This document shows positions 10,682 to 19,894 of a stretch of 64,000 bases of DNA, piece by piece. Made by a program: the position numbers and the translations under genes. Source of the stretch: Hyphomicrobium sulfonivorans (GTDB lineage: Bacteria > Pseudomonadota > Alphaproteobacteria > Rhizobiales > Hyphomicrobiaceae); the NCBI RefSeq assembly GCF_013306565.1, contig NZ_PZPO01000004.1, positions 310,001-374,000 of the forward strand, written 5' to 3'. Every line of letters begins with the position of its first letter. Within the stretch, counting starts at the first letter, position 1. The notes beneath the pieces are model-generated. The model searched no databases, was not told the DNA's origin, and worked only from the letters and a program-made list of their open reading frames with translations.

Positions 10682-11233
10682 TTATTCCTCCGAACCGGTA
10701 GCAGCAGCGTCGTCACGGGGTGCACGGGGGCGATCGCCATCGCGCGGGGGACGGGGACGGAAAGACGAGCCGCCTTCACGGTCGCCACCGCGATCACCGC
10801 CGCGGAAACCACCACCGCCGCCACCACGGCGTTCGCCACCACGGTCACCGCCGCGGAAGCCACCACCGCCGCCACGGCCGCCGAAGCTGCCGCGATCGCG
10901 GTCGTCACGGTCGCCCTTGCGCATCATGACGGACGGGTCGGTCTCGTGCTCTTCGACCTTGATGGTCAGGAAGCGCAGGATTTCCGTCGACAGGCCCATG
11001 CGGCGCTCCATCTCGGCCACCGCATCAGACGGAGCCTCAATGTTCAGCAGCGAGAAATGAGCCTTGCGGTTCTTTTTGATCTTGTAGGCGAGCGACTTCA
11101 CGCCCCAGTACTCGGACTTGGTGACCTTACCGCCACCCTGTTCGATCAGATCGGTGAATTCCTTCGTCATCGCCTCGACCTGTGCGTTCGAGACGTCCTG
11201 GCGGGCCAGGAAGACATGCTCATAAAGCGGCAT
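10682..11233 (-). CDS. rpsF: 30S ribosomal protein S6 with an RGG-rich tail
   Basis: bS6 is a platform protein of the small subunit. Residues 1 to about 105 form the normal S6 fold ([13 protein letters not shown]..., and [15 protein letters not shown] in the core). The remaining roughly 75 residues are a Gly/Arg-rich extension with two near-identical [11 protein letters not shown] blocks and an acidic end, ATGSEE. Rhizobial S6 proteins often have charged tails; this one resembles an RGG-box. The total of 183 residues compares with about 135 in E. coli. The gene is first in the rpsF-rpsR operon. Confidence 0.95.
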   Translation of the reverse strand: MPLYEHVFLARQDVSNAQVEAMTKEFTDLIEQGGGKVTKSEYWGVKSLAYKIKKNRKAHFSLLNIEAPSDAVAEMERRMGLSTEILRFLTIKVEEHETDPSVMMRKGDRDDRDRGSFGGRGGGGGFRGGDRGGERRGGGGGGFRGGDRGGDREGGSSFRPRPPRDGDRPRAPRDDAAATGSEE

Positions 11234-11603
11234 GCTGTCAGCCTTTCGTTTCTATGGTGCTGCTCCGGCGCAAAGCCCCTTATGGACCTGGAAAGGCCCA
11301 AGACAGGTCACCCATGAGAGCGAAGACACCGGGAACCGGATCGCTTGCGACCCTGCCGCCAAGGACTACCGATGAAACATCAAGTGAATCCGAAGCGCGG
11401 CTCCCCGTTCAGCCTCCAGCCGAAGCGAGCAAGGTGCGCTTTATAGCCGATATTCGCGCGGGGGCAAGGCTGCACCATGAACAATTTTGCCCTAGCGGAC
11501 GCCGAAAACGCAACCTAGGCGTGCCTCGCGAGAGCAATTCCCGTCATCGGGCCGGCGGAGCGATTGCTGGAGCCGGATGTGAAGTGAAGCCCGGATATTA
11601 CGA
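11234..11603. other. Intergenic region upstream of rpsF
   Basis: This stretch holds no convincing gene. Short frames occur on both strands but lack ribosome-binding sites and family resemblance. The candidate rpsF promoter at 11,440-11,467 is the only signal I can support. Confidence 0.5.
11440..11467 (-). promoter_or_regulatory. Candidate sigma-70 promoter for rpsF-rpsR
   Basis: On the minus strand TTGCCC (11,467-11,462) and TATAAA (11,445-11,440) are separated by 16 bp. They lie about 205 bp upstream of rpsF. This is the best -35/-10 pair seen in the gap, but it is a pattern match only. Confidence 0.35.
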
Positions 11604-11792
11604 TCAGTGATCATCGTGCCGGCCACGGTCCCGCACCCGCGCCCGCCGCAACCGATCATCCATGTCTCTCTCAAGCAGGCGGCGCAAGGCGCGGTCGATT
11701 GACGGTTTAGGGGTGAGCGGCTTTCGCTCCAGTTCCATCCGGAGATGCCTGCCAATTGTCTCCAGGGCATCCCGCTTTCGCTCGTTTGCCAT
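11604..11792 (-). CDS. Small basic hypothetical protein
   Basis: A 62-residue frame, starting MANERKRDALETIG and ending RDRGRHDDH, is preceded by AGGTGA 4 nt before the ATG. It is highly charged, probably helical, and has no membrane segment. I do not recognise a family. The IGRHLR...LL pattern is faintly like NepR anti-sigma regulators, but the key EPIPDRF-like segment is missing and no ECF sigma gene is nearby. It could be a real small gene or chance. Confidence 0.35.
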   Translation of the reverse strand: MANERKRDALETIGRHLRMELERKPLTPKPSIDRALRRLLERDMDDRLRRARVRDRGRHDDH

Positions 11793-12047
11793 TCCGTCAC
11801 CTGAGGTTGCGAACCTTCAACGGAAAGGGCGCGCAGGCGTTCCATGGTCGAGTGGGATCAGCGCGTTTTGGCTGTTAGCTGATCCGATGCCGAGGCCGAC
11901 GGAGCACACTTGCCCTGATCGACGTCGCGATTTGGAAGGGGCCGCGACTTGGGCAAGTGCGCAAGACATTGTTTACCCGTGAGCGGCTTGGGCCTTGAAC
12001 CCAGCGGCCGCGATGCTTGAGTCGCCCTTCCGGACAGGGAGACAAGC

Positions 12048-12554
12048 ATGCCGCCGCGTTCTAAGCTCAAGCAACGGCAATCGGCCACGCCGGCAAAGGG
12101 GCTGAAGCCCGGCCCAGCAGCACCATCAGAGAAGGCGCAAGTTCGCGCTACGGCAAGCGCTGGCGCGGGTAAGGCCCAAAGTCAGACGAAGGCGCTGAAC
12201 ATCAGCGAGCCTGTACGTCGGCAACCGGTTGCGCGGACGGGCAACGACGCGGCCGGGCTGGAACAATCGCTATTGGATCGACAACTCGATTATGTCGGCG
12301 CACTGCTGGCGTGGACGCCGACTCGGGTGCTGCTGGCTCAAAACGCCGCTTTCTGGGCGGGCGTATCGGGAAGCGATGGTCGCAAGGCGGATACGAAGGC
12401 CGATCCGGCGAAAGACGGAGGCGATCGCCCCGGTAAGGCAGCCGCGCAATCAAAGCCGTCTCCCAAGAACGCAGCCAAGGCGCGCACCGCCGCTGGCACC
12501 GCTGAGGCAACGGAAGGGCAGGGGCCGCGGCGCAGGGCCAAACGTCGCGGATAG
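12048..12554 (+). CDS. Lys/Ala-rich hypothetical protein with a central hydrophobic segment
   Basis: This 168-residue protein has basic, low-complexity, probably disordered ends (rich in Ala, Lys, Pro and Gln) around one conserved-looking core at about residues 75-105, containing LLDRQLDYVGALLAWTP and QNAAFWAG. GGGAGA lies 6 nt before the ATG, supporting translation. The core, with its WTP and FWAG motifs between basic tails, is reminiscent of short phasin-like or granule-associated proteins, but this is a weak impression and no PHA gene is nearby. It converges with the next gene, 18 bp away, across a perfect palindrome at 12,563-12,574. Confidence 0.5.
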   Translation: MPPRSKLKQRQSATPAKGLKPGPAAPSEKAQVRATASAGAGKAQSQTKALNISEPVRRQPVARTGNDAAGLEQSLLDRQLDYVGALLAWTPTRVLLAQNAAFWAGVSGSDGRKADTKADPAKDGGDRPGKAAAQSKPSPKNAAKARTAAGTAEATEGQGPRRRAKRRG

Positions 12555-12572
12555 GTTGGTGGGAAGGGCCCT

Positions 12573-13088
12573 TCAGCGCGCAGGCGCCGCGGCGGCGATG
12601 TCTTGTCGGGTGAGGTTTCGCCACAGCATCCAGGCCGCCGCGAAGGTGATTGCCAATTCCACGATGAACGTCCAGTGCAGGATGAAATTCCACACCCACC
12701 AGCTATAGCCGGCGGGCACCTTGACCAGATTGAGCTGAAAATCTGAAAAGGGCTTGAGCCAATGGATCTCGGCGGCCACGCTGTCCAGAACCATGTGAAG
12801 CAGCAGGCACGCCAGGGCCACGAATATGTATGGCTCAGCCGACCGCCAATGCAGCAGTCGGGCCAATATCCAAGCGGTTGCAGCAAGGCCGATCCAGAAC
12901 AACGGCCAGTGAAAGACAAAAGCGTGATGCGGCGTGTTTCTGCCGTCAACGAAATAAAACCAGAGCAGATCGAAATCCGGCAGCCCGGAAGCAAATAGAC
13001 CTACGGCCATCAGGCTGCGGCGGTTCGACCGGTTCTGGCTCAGCCGATCCGACAGCAGGTAGCCCGCAGGCAGATGGGCAATGAACAT
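12573..13088 (-). CDS. YdjM/DUF457-like membrane metal-dependent hydrolase
   Basis: This 171-residue polytopic membrane protein has the hallmarks of the YdjM/DUF457 membrane-bound hydrolase family: an N-terminal MFIAHLPAGY, SGLPDFDLLWFYF with aspartates, HHAFVFHWP with a histidine pair, and HMVLDSVAAEIHW with His and Asp, all placed to bind a metal near the membrane face. GAGG lies 4 nt before the ATG at 13,088. The substrate is unknown. It stands alone on the minus strand upstream of and divergent from fabD. Confidence 0.75.
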   Translation of the reverse strand: MFIAHLPAGYLLSDRLSQNRSNRRSLMAVGLFASGLPDFDLLWFYFVDGRNTPHHAFVFHWPLFWIGLAATAWILARLLHWRSAEPYIFVALACLLLHMVLDSVAAEIHWLKPFSDFQLNLVKVPAGYSWWVWNFILHWTFIVELAITFAAAWMLWRNLTRQDIAAAAPAR

Positions 13089-13284
13089 TGATCCTCACTG
13101 ACGGGCGCCCAATTCCGATTGCCGCCGGAGCCTTAGCAAGCCTGAACTTGCAACGTGGGTCGGGCAATGTAATCACGGGGGCAGGCAACGATCCTTCCCC
13201 AGGACGCGCCACCGGTTCGCTTGACAGCAAGCTTTCTAGCGTGTTCTTGCGCTGCGAACTCTACAAATGAGCGCTTTTACCGAT

Positions 13285-14232
13285 ATGGCTATCGCATTTG
13301 TTTTTCCCGGCCAGGGCAGCCAGGATGTTGGCATGGGCCGCGAACTGGCGGAACAGTTTGCCTGCGCCCGTGAGGTTTTCGAGGAAGTTGACTCGGCTCT
13401 CGGACAGAACCTCTCGCAGATCATGTGGGAAGGCCCCAAGGAAACGCTGACGCTGACCGAGAACGCGCAGCCGGCGCTGATGGCCGTATCGATGGCCGTG
13501 ATGCGCGTGCTGGAGCGCGAGCACGGGTTCAAGCTTGCAGATCACGTGAAGTTCGTCGCCGGTCATTCGCTGGGCGAATATTCAGCGCTCGCCGCTGCGG
13601 GTGCATTCTCGCTTTCCGATGCTGCGCGTTTGCTGAAGCTGCGCGGTCAGGCAATGCAGGCCGCCGTTCCGGTGGGGCAGGGCGCCATGTCGGCACTGCT
13701 CGGCGTTGGCATCGACGTTGCACAGAAGGTTGCCGAAGAGGCAGCGCAGGGCGAAGTCTGTCAGATCGCAAACGACAACGAGCCGACGCAGGTGGTGCTT
13801 TCGGGCGCCAAGACGGCGATCGATCGCGTGCCGGAAATCGGCAAGGCGCATGGCGTACGTCGTGCGGTGCCGCTGCCGGTATCCGCACCGTTCCATTGCG
13901 CACTGATGCAGCCGGCCGCCGATGCGATGGCGGAAGCGCTGGCGAAGGTTGATGTGAAGGCGCCGGTTGTGCCTGTAGTGGCCAACGTGCTGGCCGCTCC
14001 GATCACCGATCCGGAAGAAATCAAGAAGCGCCTTGTCGAGCAGGTCACCGGCACCGTGCGCTGGCGCGAATGCGTCGGCTACATGGCCGCCAACGGCATC
14101 ACCGACATCTACGAAATTGGTGCTGGCAAAGTGCTCGCTGGGCTTGCCAAGCGCATCGACGCCGCGCTCAACGCGAGCAATGTCAGCACGCCTGCCGACA
14201 TCGATGCCGCACTTGCACGTCTCAACGCCTGA
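13285..14232 (+). CDS. fabD: Malonyl-CoA:ACP transacylase
   Basis: FabD loads malonyl groups onto the acyl carrier protein for fatty-acid elongation. The PGQGSQ motif is at the N-terminus, the nucleophile serine is in GHSLGEYSA, and the catalytic histidine is in PLPVSAPFHC. The in-frame ATG at 13,267 adds six residues; I prefer 13,285 (MAIAFVFPGQGSQ, 315 residues) because family members start there, although neither start has a clear Shine-Dalgarno sequence. It is first in the fabD-fabG-acpP-fabF cluster, 11 bp before fabG. Confidence 0.95.
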   Translation: MAIAFVFPGQGSQDVGMGRELAEQFACAREVFEEVDSALGQNLSQIMWEGPKETLTLTENAQPALMAVSMAVMRVLEREHGFKLADHVKFVAGHSLGEYSALAAAGAFSLSDAARLLKLRGQAMQAAVPVGQGAMSALLGVGIDVAQKVAEEAAQGEVCQIANDNEPTQVVLSGAKTAIDRVPEIGKAHGVRRAVPLPVSAPFHCALMQPAADAMAEALAKVDVKAPVVPVVANVLAAPITDPEEIKKRLVEQVTGTVRWRECVGYMAANGITDIYEIGAGKVLAGLAKRIDAALNASNVSTPADIDAALARLNA

Positions 14233-14243
14233 AGGAGCCCACG

Positions 14244-14987
14244 ATGTTCGATCTTACCGGCAAGACCGCGCTTGTCACCGGCGCCACCGGCGGCATCGGC
14301 GGTGCAACCGCCAAGGCGCTGCATGCGCAGGGCGCTACCGTTGCCATCTCGGGCCGTCAGGCCGACAAGCTTGAAGCTCTGGCAGCCGAGCTGGGCGAGC
14401 GCGTGCACGTGCTGCCGTGCGACCTCGGCAATCGCGAGCAGGTAGCCAAGCTGATCGAGCAGGCTGTCGGCGCGCTGGGTCGCCTCGACATTCTCGTCAA
14501 CAACGCTGGTCTCACGCGCGACAATCTCTTCATGGTGATGAAGGATGAGCAGTGGGACGAAGTTATCAACGTCAATCTGACGTCCACATTCATGCTGTGC
14601 CGCGCCGCTGCCCGCGCGATGCTGCGCGCCAAACCGAACTTTGGCCGCATCATCAACATCGCATCGGTTTCAGGCGTGTTCGGCAACCCCGGACAGGGCA
14701 ATTATGCGGCTTCGAAAGCCGGCATGATCGGCATGACGAAATCGCTGGCCCGCGAGGTTGCACCGCGCGGTATCACAGCCAATTGCATCGCTCCCGGTTT
14801 TATCTCAACGCCCATGACAGCGGCGCTGAACGATAAGCAGACCGAGGAAATTGCGAAAATGATCCCCCAGCAGCGTTTCGGCGCGCCGGAGGAAATTGCG
14901 GCAGGCGTCGTCTATCTCGCCAGCAACGAGGCCGGGTACATCACCGGGCAGACGTTGCACGTTAATGGTGGGATGGCGATGGTCTAA
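14244..14987 (+). CDS. fabG: 3-oxoacyl-ACP reductase
   Basis: FabG is the NADPH-dependent ketoreductase of type II fatty-acid synthesis. This 247-residue SDR has TGATGGIG for cofactor binding, NNAG, and the catalytic Ser-Tyr-Lys set (ASVSG, YAASK). The frame is open further upstream inside fabD, but the ATG at 14,244 follows GGAG by 7 nt and gives the normal family length. It is translated right after fabD. Confidence 0.96.
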   Translation: MFDLTGKTALVTGATGGIGGATAKALHAQGATVAISGRQADKLEALAAELGERVHVLPCDLGNREQVAKLIEQAVGALGRLDILVNNAGLTRDNLFMVMKDEQWDEVINVNLTSTFMLCRAAARAMLRAKPNFGRIINIASVSGVFGNPGQGNYAASKAGMIGMTKSLAREVAPRGITANCIAPGFISTPMTAALNDKQTEEIAKMIPQQRFGAPEEIAAGVVYLASNEAGYITGQTLHVNGGMAMV

Positions 14988-15331
14988 CCCATGGTAAACG
15001 CTGCGGCGTGGGCTTTAACACGGGGTGCATCGGGCGAATTTTGGTCGCAACGTCAAGCGTCGAACCGCCCCTCGCACCGCTGGCCAAGGCCAGGGAAGTG
15101 TGTTAACGAGCCCAACGGTTTTTCGGCCTCTTCACTGCCTATACGGGTAAACGAGGGGGCCGAAGTTCGACCGGCGCACGCAGTGCGATCATGTGGGATA
15201 GCCGCGTCGTTTCGATACCCGCCGGCAGCTGGCGCCTCTATAGAGACTATGGGGCCCGAAGCCGGAATACGGGCAAAGTCTAGAAAACTGAATTTAAGAA
15301 CTGCCAAGAGCAACCGACGCGAGGGAAGACG
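14988..15331 (+). promoter_or_regulatory. Leader region of acpP
   Basis: This 344-bp gap has no credible gene. A CTGGCC-AA-GGCCAG hairpin near 15,080 could end the fabG message. The AT-richer stretch just before 15,331 precedes the acpP ribosome-binding site (GAGGGAAG). The length suggests that acpP has its own promoter, as expected for one of the most abundant proteins in the cell, but I cannot place it. Confidence 0.4.
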
Positions 15332-15574
15332 ATGAGCGATGTCGCGGAGCGCGTGAAGAAGATTGTCGTGGAGCACCTGGGTGTGGAGGCCGAGAAGGTC
15401 ACCGAGAACGCCAGCTTCATCGATGATCTCGGCGCCGACAGTCTAGATACGGTTGAGCTTGTGATGGCTTTCGAGGAGGAGTTCGGCTGCGAAATCCCCG
15501 ACGATGCCGCCGAGCACATCCTGACCGTGGGAGACGCGGTCAAGTTTCTTGAGAAGAACGCCTCAGCCGCGTGA
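15332..15574 (+). CDS. acpP: Acyl carrier protein
   Basis: AcpP carries acyl intermediates on a phosphopantetheine arm. The 80-residue acidic helical protein has the modification serine in the invariant DSLDTVEL motif. GAGGGAAG precedes the ATG. The gene lies between fabG and fabF, its usual place, and is bounded by a long leader upstream and a strong stem-loop downstream. Confidence 0.98.
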   Translation: MSDVAERVKKIVVEHLGVEAEKVTENASFIDDLGADSLDTVELVMAFEEEFGCEIPDDAAEHILTVGDAVKFLEKNASAA

Positions 15575-15578
15575 TATT

Positions 15579-15619
15579 GCTGGCTCCCGTGCTGTCTTCA
15601 CGGACGGCACGGGACCAGC
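15579..15619 (+). terminator. Strong stem-loop after acpP
   Basis: The 13-bp arms (GCTGGCTCCCGTGC with one bulged base, and GCACGGGACCAGC) enclose a 14-nt loop, 5 nt after the acpP stop. No T-run follows, so it may act as a 3'-end stabiliser or attenuator between acpP and fabF. Confidence 0.5.
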
Positions 15620-15730
15620 ACACTCGGTGTTTGCGCGAGCGTACCAAGCACCTCGAGGCTTGGCTTCGGGGATGTGACCGGACCCTTGAGTTGAGGCGCC
15701 GGCCATTTACTTCCGCTTCGAAGGATCAGG

Positions 15731-16993
15731 ATGCGTCGCGTCGTTATTACAGGACTAGGAATTGTTTCTCCCGTTGGATGCGGGGTTGAAGCATCGTGGC
15801 AAGCTCTTCTTGCTGGCGCCAGCGGCGCCCGTCGTATCGAGGAATTCGAGACTGATGATCTGGCGTGCCAGATCGCATGCTTCATTCCCCGCGGCGCAAA
15901 AGAAGACGGCAAATTCAATCCAGATGACTGGATGGAGCCGAAGGAGCAGCGCAAGGTCGATGATTTCATCGTCTATGCGATGGCTGCTGCCGAACAGGCT
16001 ATCCAGGATTCAGGCTATGTGGCTGACACCGAGGACAAGCAGGAGCGCGCAGGCGTTCTGATCGGGTCGGGCATCGGCGGCCTTTCAGGCATTGCCGATA
16101 CGTCGATCCTGCTGAAGGAAAAGGGGCCGCGCCGCATTTCGCCCTTCTTCATTCCCGGGCGCCTTATCAATCTTGCTTCCGGCTATGTTTCCATTCGCCA
16201 TAAGCTGAAGGGCCCGAACCACGCTGTGGTGACCGCCTGCTCGACCGGTTCGCACGCCATTGGCGATGCAAGCCGCATCGTGGCGATGGGCGATGCCGAC
16301 ATCATGGTGGCGGGCGGCACAGAATCGCCAATCTGCCGTATCGCGATGGCGGGCTTCGCTGCGTGCCGCGCGCTTTCAACCGGGTTCAATGACAACCCGA
16401 CGGCGGCATCGCGCCCCTACGACAAGGACCGCGATGGCTTCGTGATGGGTGAGGGCGCTGGCATTGTGGTGCTTGAGGAACTTGAGCACGCCAAGGCTCG
16501 CGGCGCGAAGATCTACGCCGAAGTCATCGGCTATGGCATGTCGGGCGACGCCTATCACATCACTGCTCCGGCTGAGAGCGGCGATGGTGCCTATCGTTGC
16601 ATGCGGGCGGCGCTGAAGCGTGCGAACATCGATGTCAGCGACATCGATTATGTCAACGCGCACGGCACGTCGACTCCGATGGGTGACGAGATCGAGCTGG
16701 GCGCTGTTGAGCGTCTGTTCGGCAATGCAGCGGGTAAGCTGGCGATGTCGTCGACCAAGTCGGCGACCGGCCATCTGCTGGGTGCGGCGGGCGCCATCGA
16801 AGCGATTTTCTCGACGCTGGCCATCCGCGACAACATCATCCCGCCGACGCTTAATCTCGACAATCCATCGGTCGAGACGGCGATTGATCTGGTGCCGCAT
16901 AAGGCCAAAGATCGTCAGGTCAACACCGTGCTTTCCAACTCGTTCGGGTTCGGCGGCACGAATGCATCTCTGATTTTGCGGCGCGTCGAGTAG
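15731..16993 (+). CDS. fabF: 3-oxoacyl-ACP synthase II
   Basis: FabF is the elongating condensing enzyme of fatty-acid synthesis. The thiolase-fold protein of 420 residues has the Cys-His-His triad in TACSTGSHAIGDA, NAHGTSTPMGD and KSATGHLLGAAG. The start is the ATG at 15,731 (MRRVVITGLG), the typical family N-terminus. A perfect hairpin 19 bp after the stop marks the end of the fab cluster. Confidence 0.96.
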   Translation: MRRVVITGLGIVSPVGCGVEASWQALLAGASGARRIEEFETDDLACQIACFIPRGAKEDGKFNPDDWMEPKEQRKVDDFIVYAMAAAEQAIQDSGYVADTEDKQERAGVLIGSGIGGLSGIADTSILLKEKGPRRISPFFIPGRLINLASGYVSIRHKLKGPNHAVVTACSTGSHAIGDASRIVAMGDADIMVAGGTESPICRIAMAGFAACRALSTGFNDNPTAASRPYDKDRDGFVMGEGAGIVVLEELEHAKARGAKIYAEVIGYGMSGDAYHITAPAESGDGAYRCMRAALKRANIDVSDIDYVNAHGTSTPMGDEIELGAVERLFGNAAGKLAMSSTKSATGHLLGAAGAIEAIFSTLAIRDNIIPPTLNLDNPSVETAIDLVPHKAKDRQVNTVLSNSFGFGGTNASLILRRVE

Positions 16994-17011
16994 GCAACGC
17001 AAACCGAATAG

Positions 17012-17034
17012 AGTGGGGCCAAGCTGGCCCCACT
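17012..17034 (+). terminator. Terminator hairpin after fabF
   Basis: The arms AGTGGGGCCA and TGGCCCCACT (10 bp, perfect) flank a 3-nt loop, and TTTTCG follows a few bases later. Confidence 0.55.
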
Positions 17035-17239
17035 GCCGGTTTTCGCCTTGCGGGCGTCATGCGTACACCGCAAATCCCAAGCGTAATAGTTCACGCCTGA
17101 GGTAGGATGGCCACGGACCGGTGGCCGCCGATCAGGGAGGGCGTTTTCCCCTCGCGCTTTTGCCATATTCCCCTTTAGGGTCATGGCGAACTGAACTACT
17201 GCGGCATCCGCTGATGCGCGGGCCGTTGGGAGCGAACCG

Positions 17240-18598
17240 GTGAGCACCTATCCGCCAAACAGACCGGACCCGACCTTCCGCCGGGGTGCGATCCGTCCAC
17301 GGTCGCCGTCCGAGATTCTGGAACCGTCGCGTCCGCCTGGGCCACCCCGGGGCGCAACAGCTCCGCACGCGCCCAAGCGCGGCTCCACCACCATGCGCAT
17401 CCTGAGCGGCCTTTTCACGCTGATGCTGGTGGCGATGGTGGCCGCCGGTGGGCTGCTCGCTCTGCTCTACCATCAGTTTGAATCACCAGGCCCGTTGAAG
17501 GAAGCGCGTGTCATCACCGTGCCGCGTGGCGAGGGCCGTATCGATATCGCCAACCGGCTTGAGCGTGAGGGCGCCATCGCTCACCGTTGGTCGTTCATGA
17601 TCAACTATCTGCTGCGCAATGCGGTATCGCCCAAGCCGATGGAGCTGAAGGCCGGCGATTACGAGATCCAGCCCGGCGCCAGCATGGCGCAAATTCTGGA
17701 AACTCTGGCTCTCGGCCGGGGTGTGCTGTCGAAGGTCACGATCCCGGAAGGTTTGACCAGCCTGCAGATTGTGCAGCGCCTGCGCGATGAGCCGGATCTG
17801 GTGGGCGACATCGAAGAAATCCCGCCCGAAGGTTCGCTGATGCCGGACACCTACCGCTATTCGCGCGGCATGGACCGGCGTGAATTGCTCGACCGCATGC
17901 AGAAGGAAATGCAGCGGTTCCTGGCGACCCAATGGGAAAAGCGGCAGCCGAATCTTCCGGTCACCACGCCGGAGGAGGCGCTGGTGTTTGCATCGATCGT
18001 CGAGAAGGAAACCGGGCGCGCAGACGAGCGTGGCCGTGTGGCGGCGGTATTCACAAACCGCATGCGCAAGAATATGCGGCTGCAATCGGACCCGACGGTG
18101 ATTTACGGCGTCGTGGGCGGACAGGGCAGCCTGGGCCGTTCGATCACGCGGGCGGATCTCGACCAGAAGAACGACTACAACACGTATCAGATCAGCGGCC
18201 TGCCTCCGACGCCGATATGCAACCCCGGGCGCGATTCCATTGAGGCAACGCTCAACCCGCCTGCGACCACCGACCTTTACTTCGTGGCCGATGGCACTGG
18301 CGGCCATACCTTCTCCGAGACGCTGAAAGACCATAACGCGGCGGTGAAGGTCTGGCGCAAGGTTGAGCGCGATCGCAAGCAGGATGCGGCTGCGGCTACA
18401 GACGACGATGCTGATGAGCCGGAAGCGCCGGCTGCCAACAATGCCATCCCGGTGCCTTCCACCAACAGCACTGACAGCCTGCGGCTGCTCAACGCGCCGG
18501 AAGCGCCGAAGACGGAAGGGGCGGCCGCCACGGCGCCTGCTGCCGCGAGCACGACGGCGGCGTCGGTACCTTTGCCGATCAGAAAACCTACGCAGTAG
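17240..18598 (+). CDS. mltG: Endolytic murein transglycosylase MltG
   Basis: MltG cleaves nascent glycan strands at the inner membrane and sets their length. A cytoplasmic, proline/arginine-rich N-terminus of about 55 residues precedes one transmembrane helix (ILSGLFTLMLVAMVAAGGLL). The YceG domain follows, with the catalytic glutamate in SIVEKETG and the conserved QSDPTVIYG and NDYNTY motifs. The last roughly 80 residues are an Ala/Pro/Thr-rich periplasmic tail. The start is a GTG. At 452 residues it is longer than the E. coli protein because of the two disordered ends. It lies between fabF and yicC, as in other rhizobia. Confidence 0.93.
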   Translation: MSTYPPNRPDPTFRRGAIRPRSPSEILEPSRPPGPPRGATAPHAPKRGSTTMRILSGLFTLMLVAMVAAGGLLALLYHQFESPGPLKEARVITVPRGEGRIDIANRLEREGAIAHRWSFMINYLLRNAVSPKPMELKAGDYEIQPGASMAQILETLALGRGVLSKVTIPEGLTSLQIVQRLRDEPDLVGDIEEIPPEGSLMPDTYRYSRGMDRRELLDRMQKEMQRFLATQWEKRQPNLPVTTPEEALVFASIVEKETGRADERGRVAAVFTNRMRKNMRLQSDPTVIYGVVGGQGSLGRSITRADLDQKNDYNTYQISGLPPTPICNPGRDSIEATLNPPATTDLYFVADGTGGHTFSETLKDHNAAVKVWRKVERDRKQDAAAATDDDADEPEAPAANNAIPVPSTNSTDSLRLLNAPEAPKTEGAAATAPAAASTTAASVPLPIRKPTQ

Positions 18599-18955
18599 GC
18601 TTGCCGGCACGATCAGCGCCTTCAAATGATGGTTGCCGCCTGCGTGGATGCGGGCGAGGCCAGGTCTCGGAATTAAGCTGGCCGCTGGGTCAGCTGGTCA
18701 AAGAGCCCGAGCGCGGCGAACCCGTCTAATCTGCGAGCGATGCCGTTCGCCCTTGTCCGGCGGGACAGCGGCGGCATAAGCCAAGGCTAATGCACCCCAT
18801 TTGCCTCCCGACGCGTCATGTCGGATAAGCGGTTCTGGTTTTTCTCGAAGCGCATTAGAGTTTAGCGGCTTTCCATTCCGGAACCCGCCGGTCCGGGCCG
18901 ACAGCCTTTCTGCATGGGCCGCATACCCGCGCCCGCACACACGAACGGAGCCGCA
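18599..18955. other. Intergenic region between mltG and yicC
   Basis: This roughly 360-bp gap contains no frame with a credible ribosome-binding site or family match on either strand. I see no strong hairpin. Confidence 0.4.
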
Positions 18956-19843
18956 ATGGCAATCAAGAGCATGACCGGCTTTGCGCGTGCCGAGGGCAAC
19001 GTCGCAGGCTTCGCATGGCATTGGGAATTGCGGACCGTGAACGGCCGTGGCCTGGATGTGCGGCTGCGGTTGCCTTCCGGTCTGGAACAGTTGGAGCCGA
19101 AAGCCCGCGAGGCGATCGGGCGTCACCTCAGCCGCGGCAGCGTTACGGTCAATCTGGCCACGACAAGCACCGGCGAAACGCACGAACTGCACCTTAATGA
19201 ACGGGCGCTGGCGCAGGTGATGAAGGCCGCCGAGCGCATCCGCGAGCTGACGGACGCTGCCCCACCGCGCGTCGATGCGCTGATAGGTATTCGCGGCGTG
19301 CTTGATGTGGTCGAGCCAGAGGAAAACGAGGCTGAAACCGCGGCCCGCGGCGAGGCCATGCTGGCGACACTCGATCAGGCGCTTGGCGCGCTCGTCGGTG
19401 CGCGTGCCGCGGAAGGCGGGCGGCTGGCAAACGCGCTCAGCGGCCAGATCGATGAAATCGAACGTCTGGTTGCCATTGTGCGTGCTTCACCGGCCCGTAC
19501 ACCGGAGGCCATTGCAGCGCGGCTCAAGGAGCAGATCGCCCGCATCATGGAAGCTGGCACCGGGTTTGATCCACAGCGGCTGCATCAGGAAGCTGTTTTG
19601 CTGGCGGCGAAGGCCGATGTCGAGGAAGAGCTGGAACGCCTGACCTCGCATATCAGCGCGGCGCGCGAACTGCTGGCGGAGAATGCTCCGGTTGGCCGCA
19701 AGCTCGATTTCCTGACGCAGGAATTCAACCGCGAAGCCAACACGCTGTGCTCCAAGGCCAATGATGTTGAAATCACAAGGGCCGGGTTGGCGCTGAAGTC
19801 GGTTATCGACCAACTGCGCGAACAGGTGCAAAACATCGAATAA
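18956..19843 (+). CDS. yicC: YicC-family endoribonuclease-like protein
   Basis: This 295-residue protein has the YicC N-terminus MAIKSMTGFARAEG and the C-terminal DUF1732 segment with GRKLDFLTQEFNREANTLCSKA. YicC proteins are reported endoribonucleases acting on RNA in E. coli. The frame is open from 18,914, but the ATG at 18,956 follows CGGAG and starts the conserved sequence. It is followed by gmk 51 bp later, a conserved pairing in Proteobacteria. Confidence 0.92.
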   Translation: MAIKSMTGFARAEGNVAGFAWHWELRTVNGRGLDVRLRLPSGLEQLEPKAREAIGRHLSRGSVTVNLATTSTGETHELHLNERALAQVMKAAERIRELTDAAPPRVDALIGIRGVLDVVEPEENEAETAARGEAMLATLDQALGALVGARAAEGGRLANALSGQIDEIERLVAIVRASPARTPEAIAARLKEQIARIMEAGTGFDPQRLHQEAVLLAAKADVEEELERLTSHISAARELLAENAPVGRKLDFLTQEFNREANTLCSKANDVEITRAGLALKSVIDQLREQVQNIE

Positions 19844-19894
19844 CACTCGGGCGGCGGGCTGCAGCCCGTTGCTCTGTGCACTGAAAGCTTGGAT

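Noticed and set aside
11604-11792. Assignment of the small basic protein as the anti-sigma regulator NepR
   Set aside because: Only a weak IGRHLR...LL resemblance; the characteristic proline-containing segment and a neighbouring ECF sigma/PhyR locus are missing.
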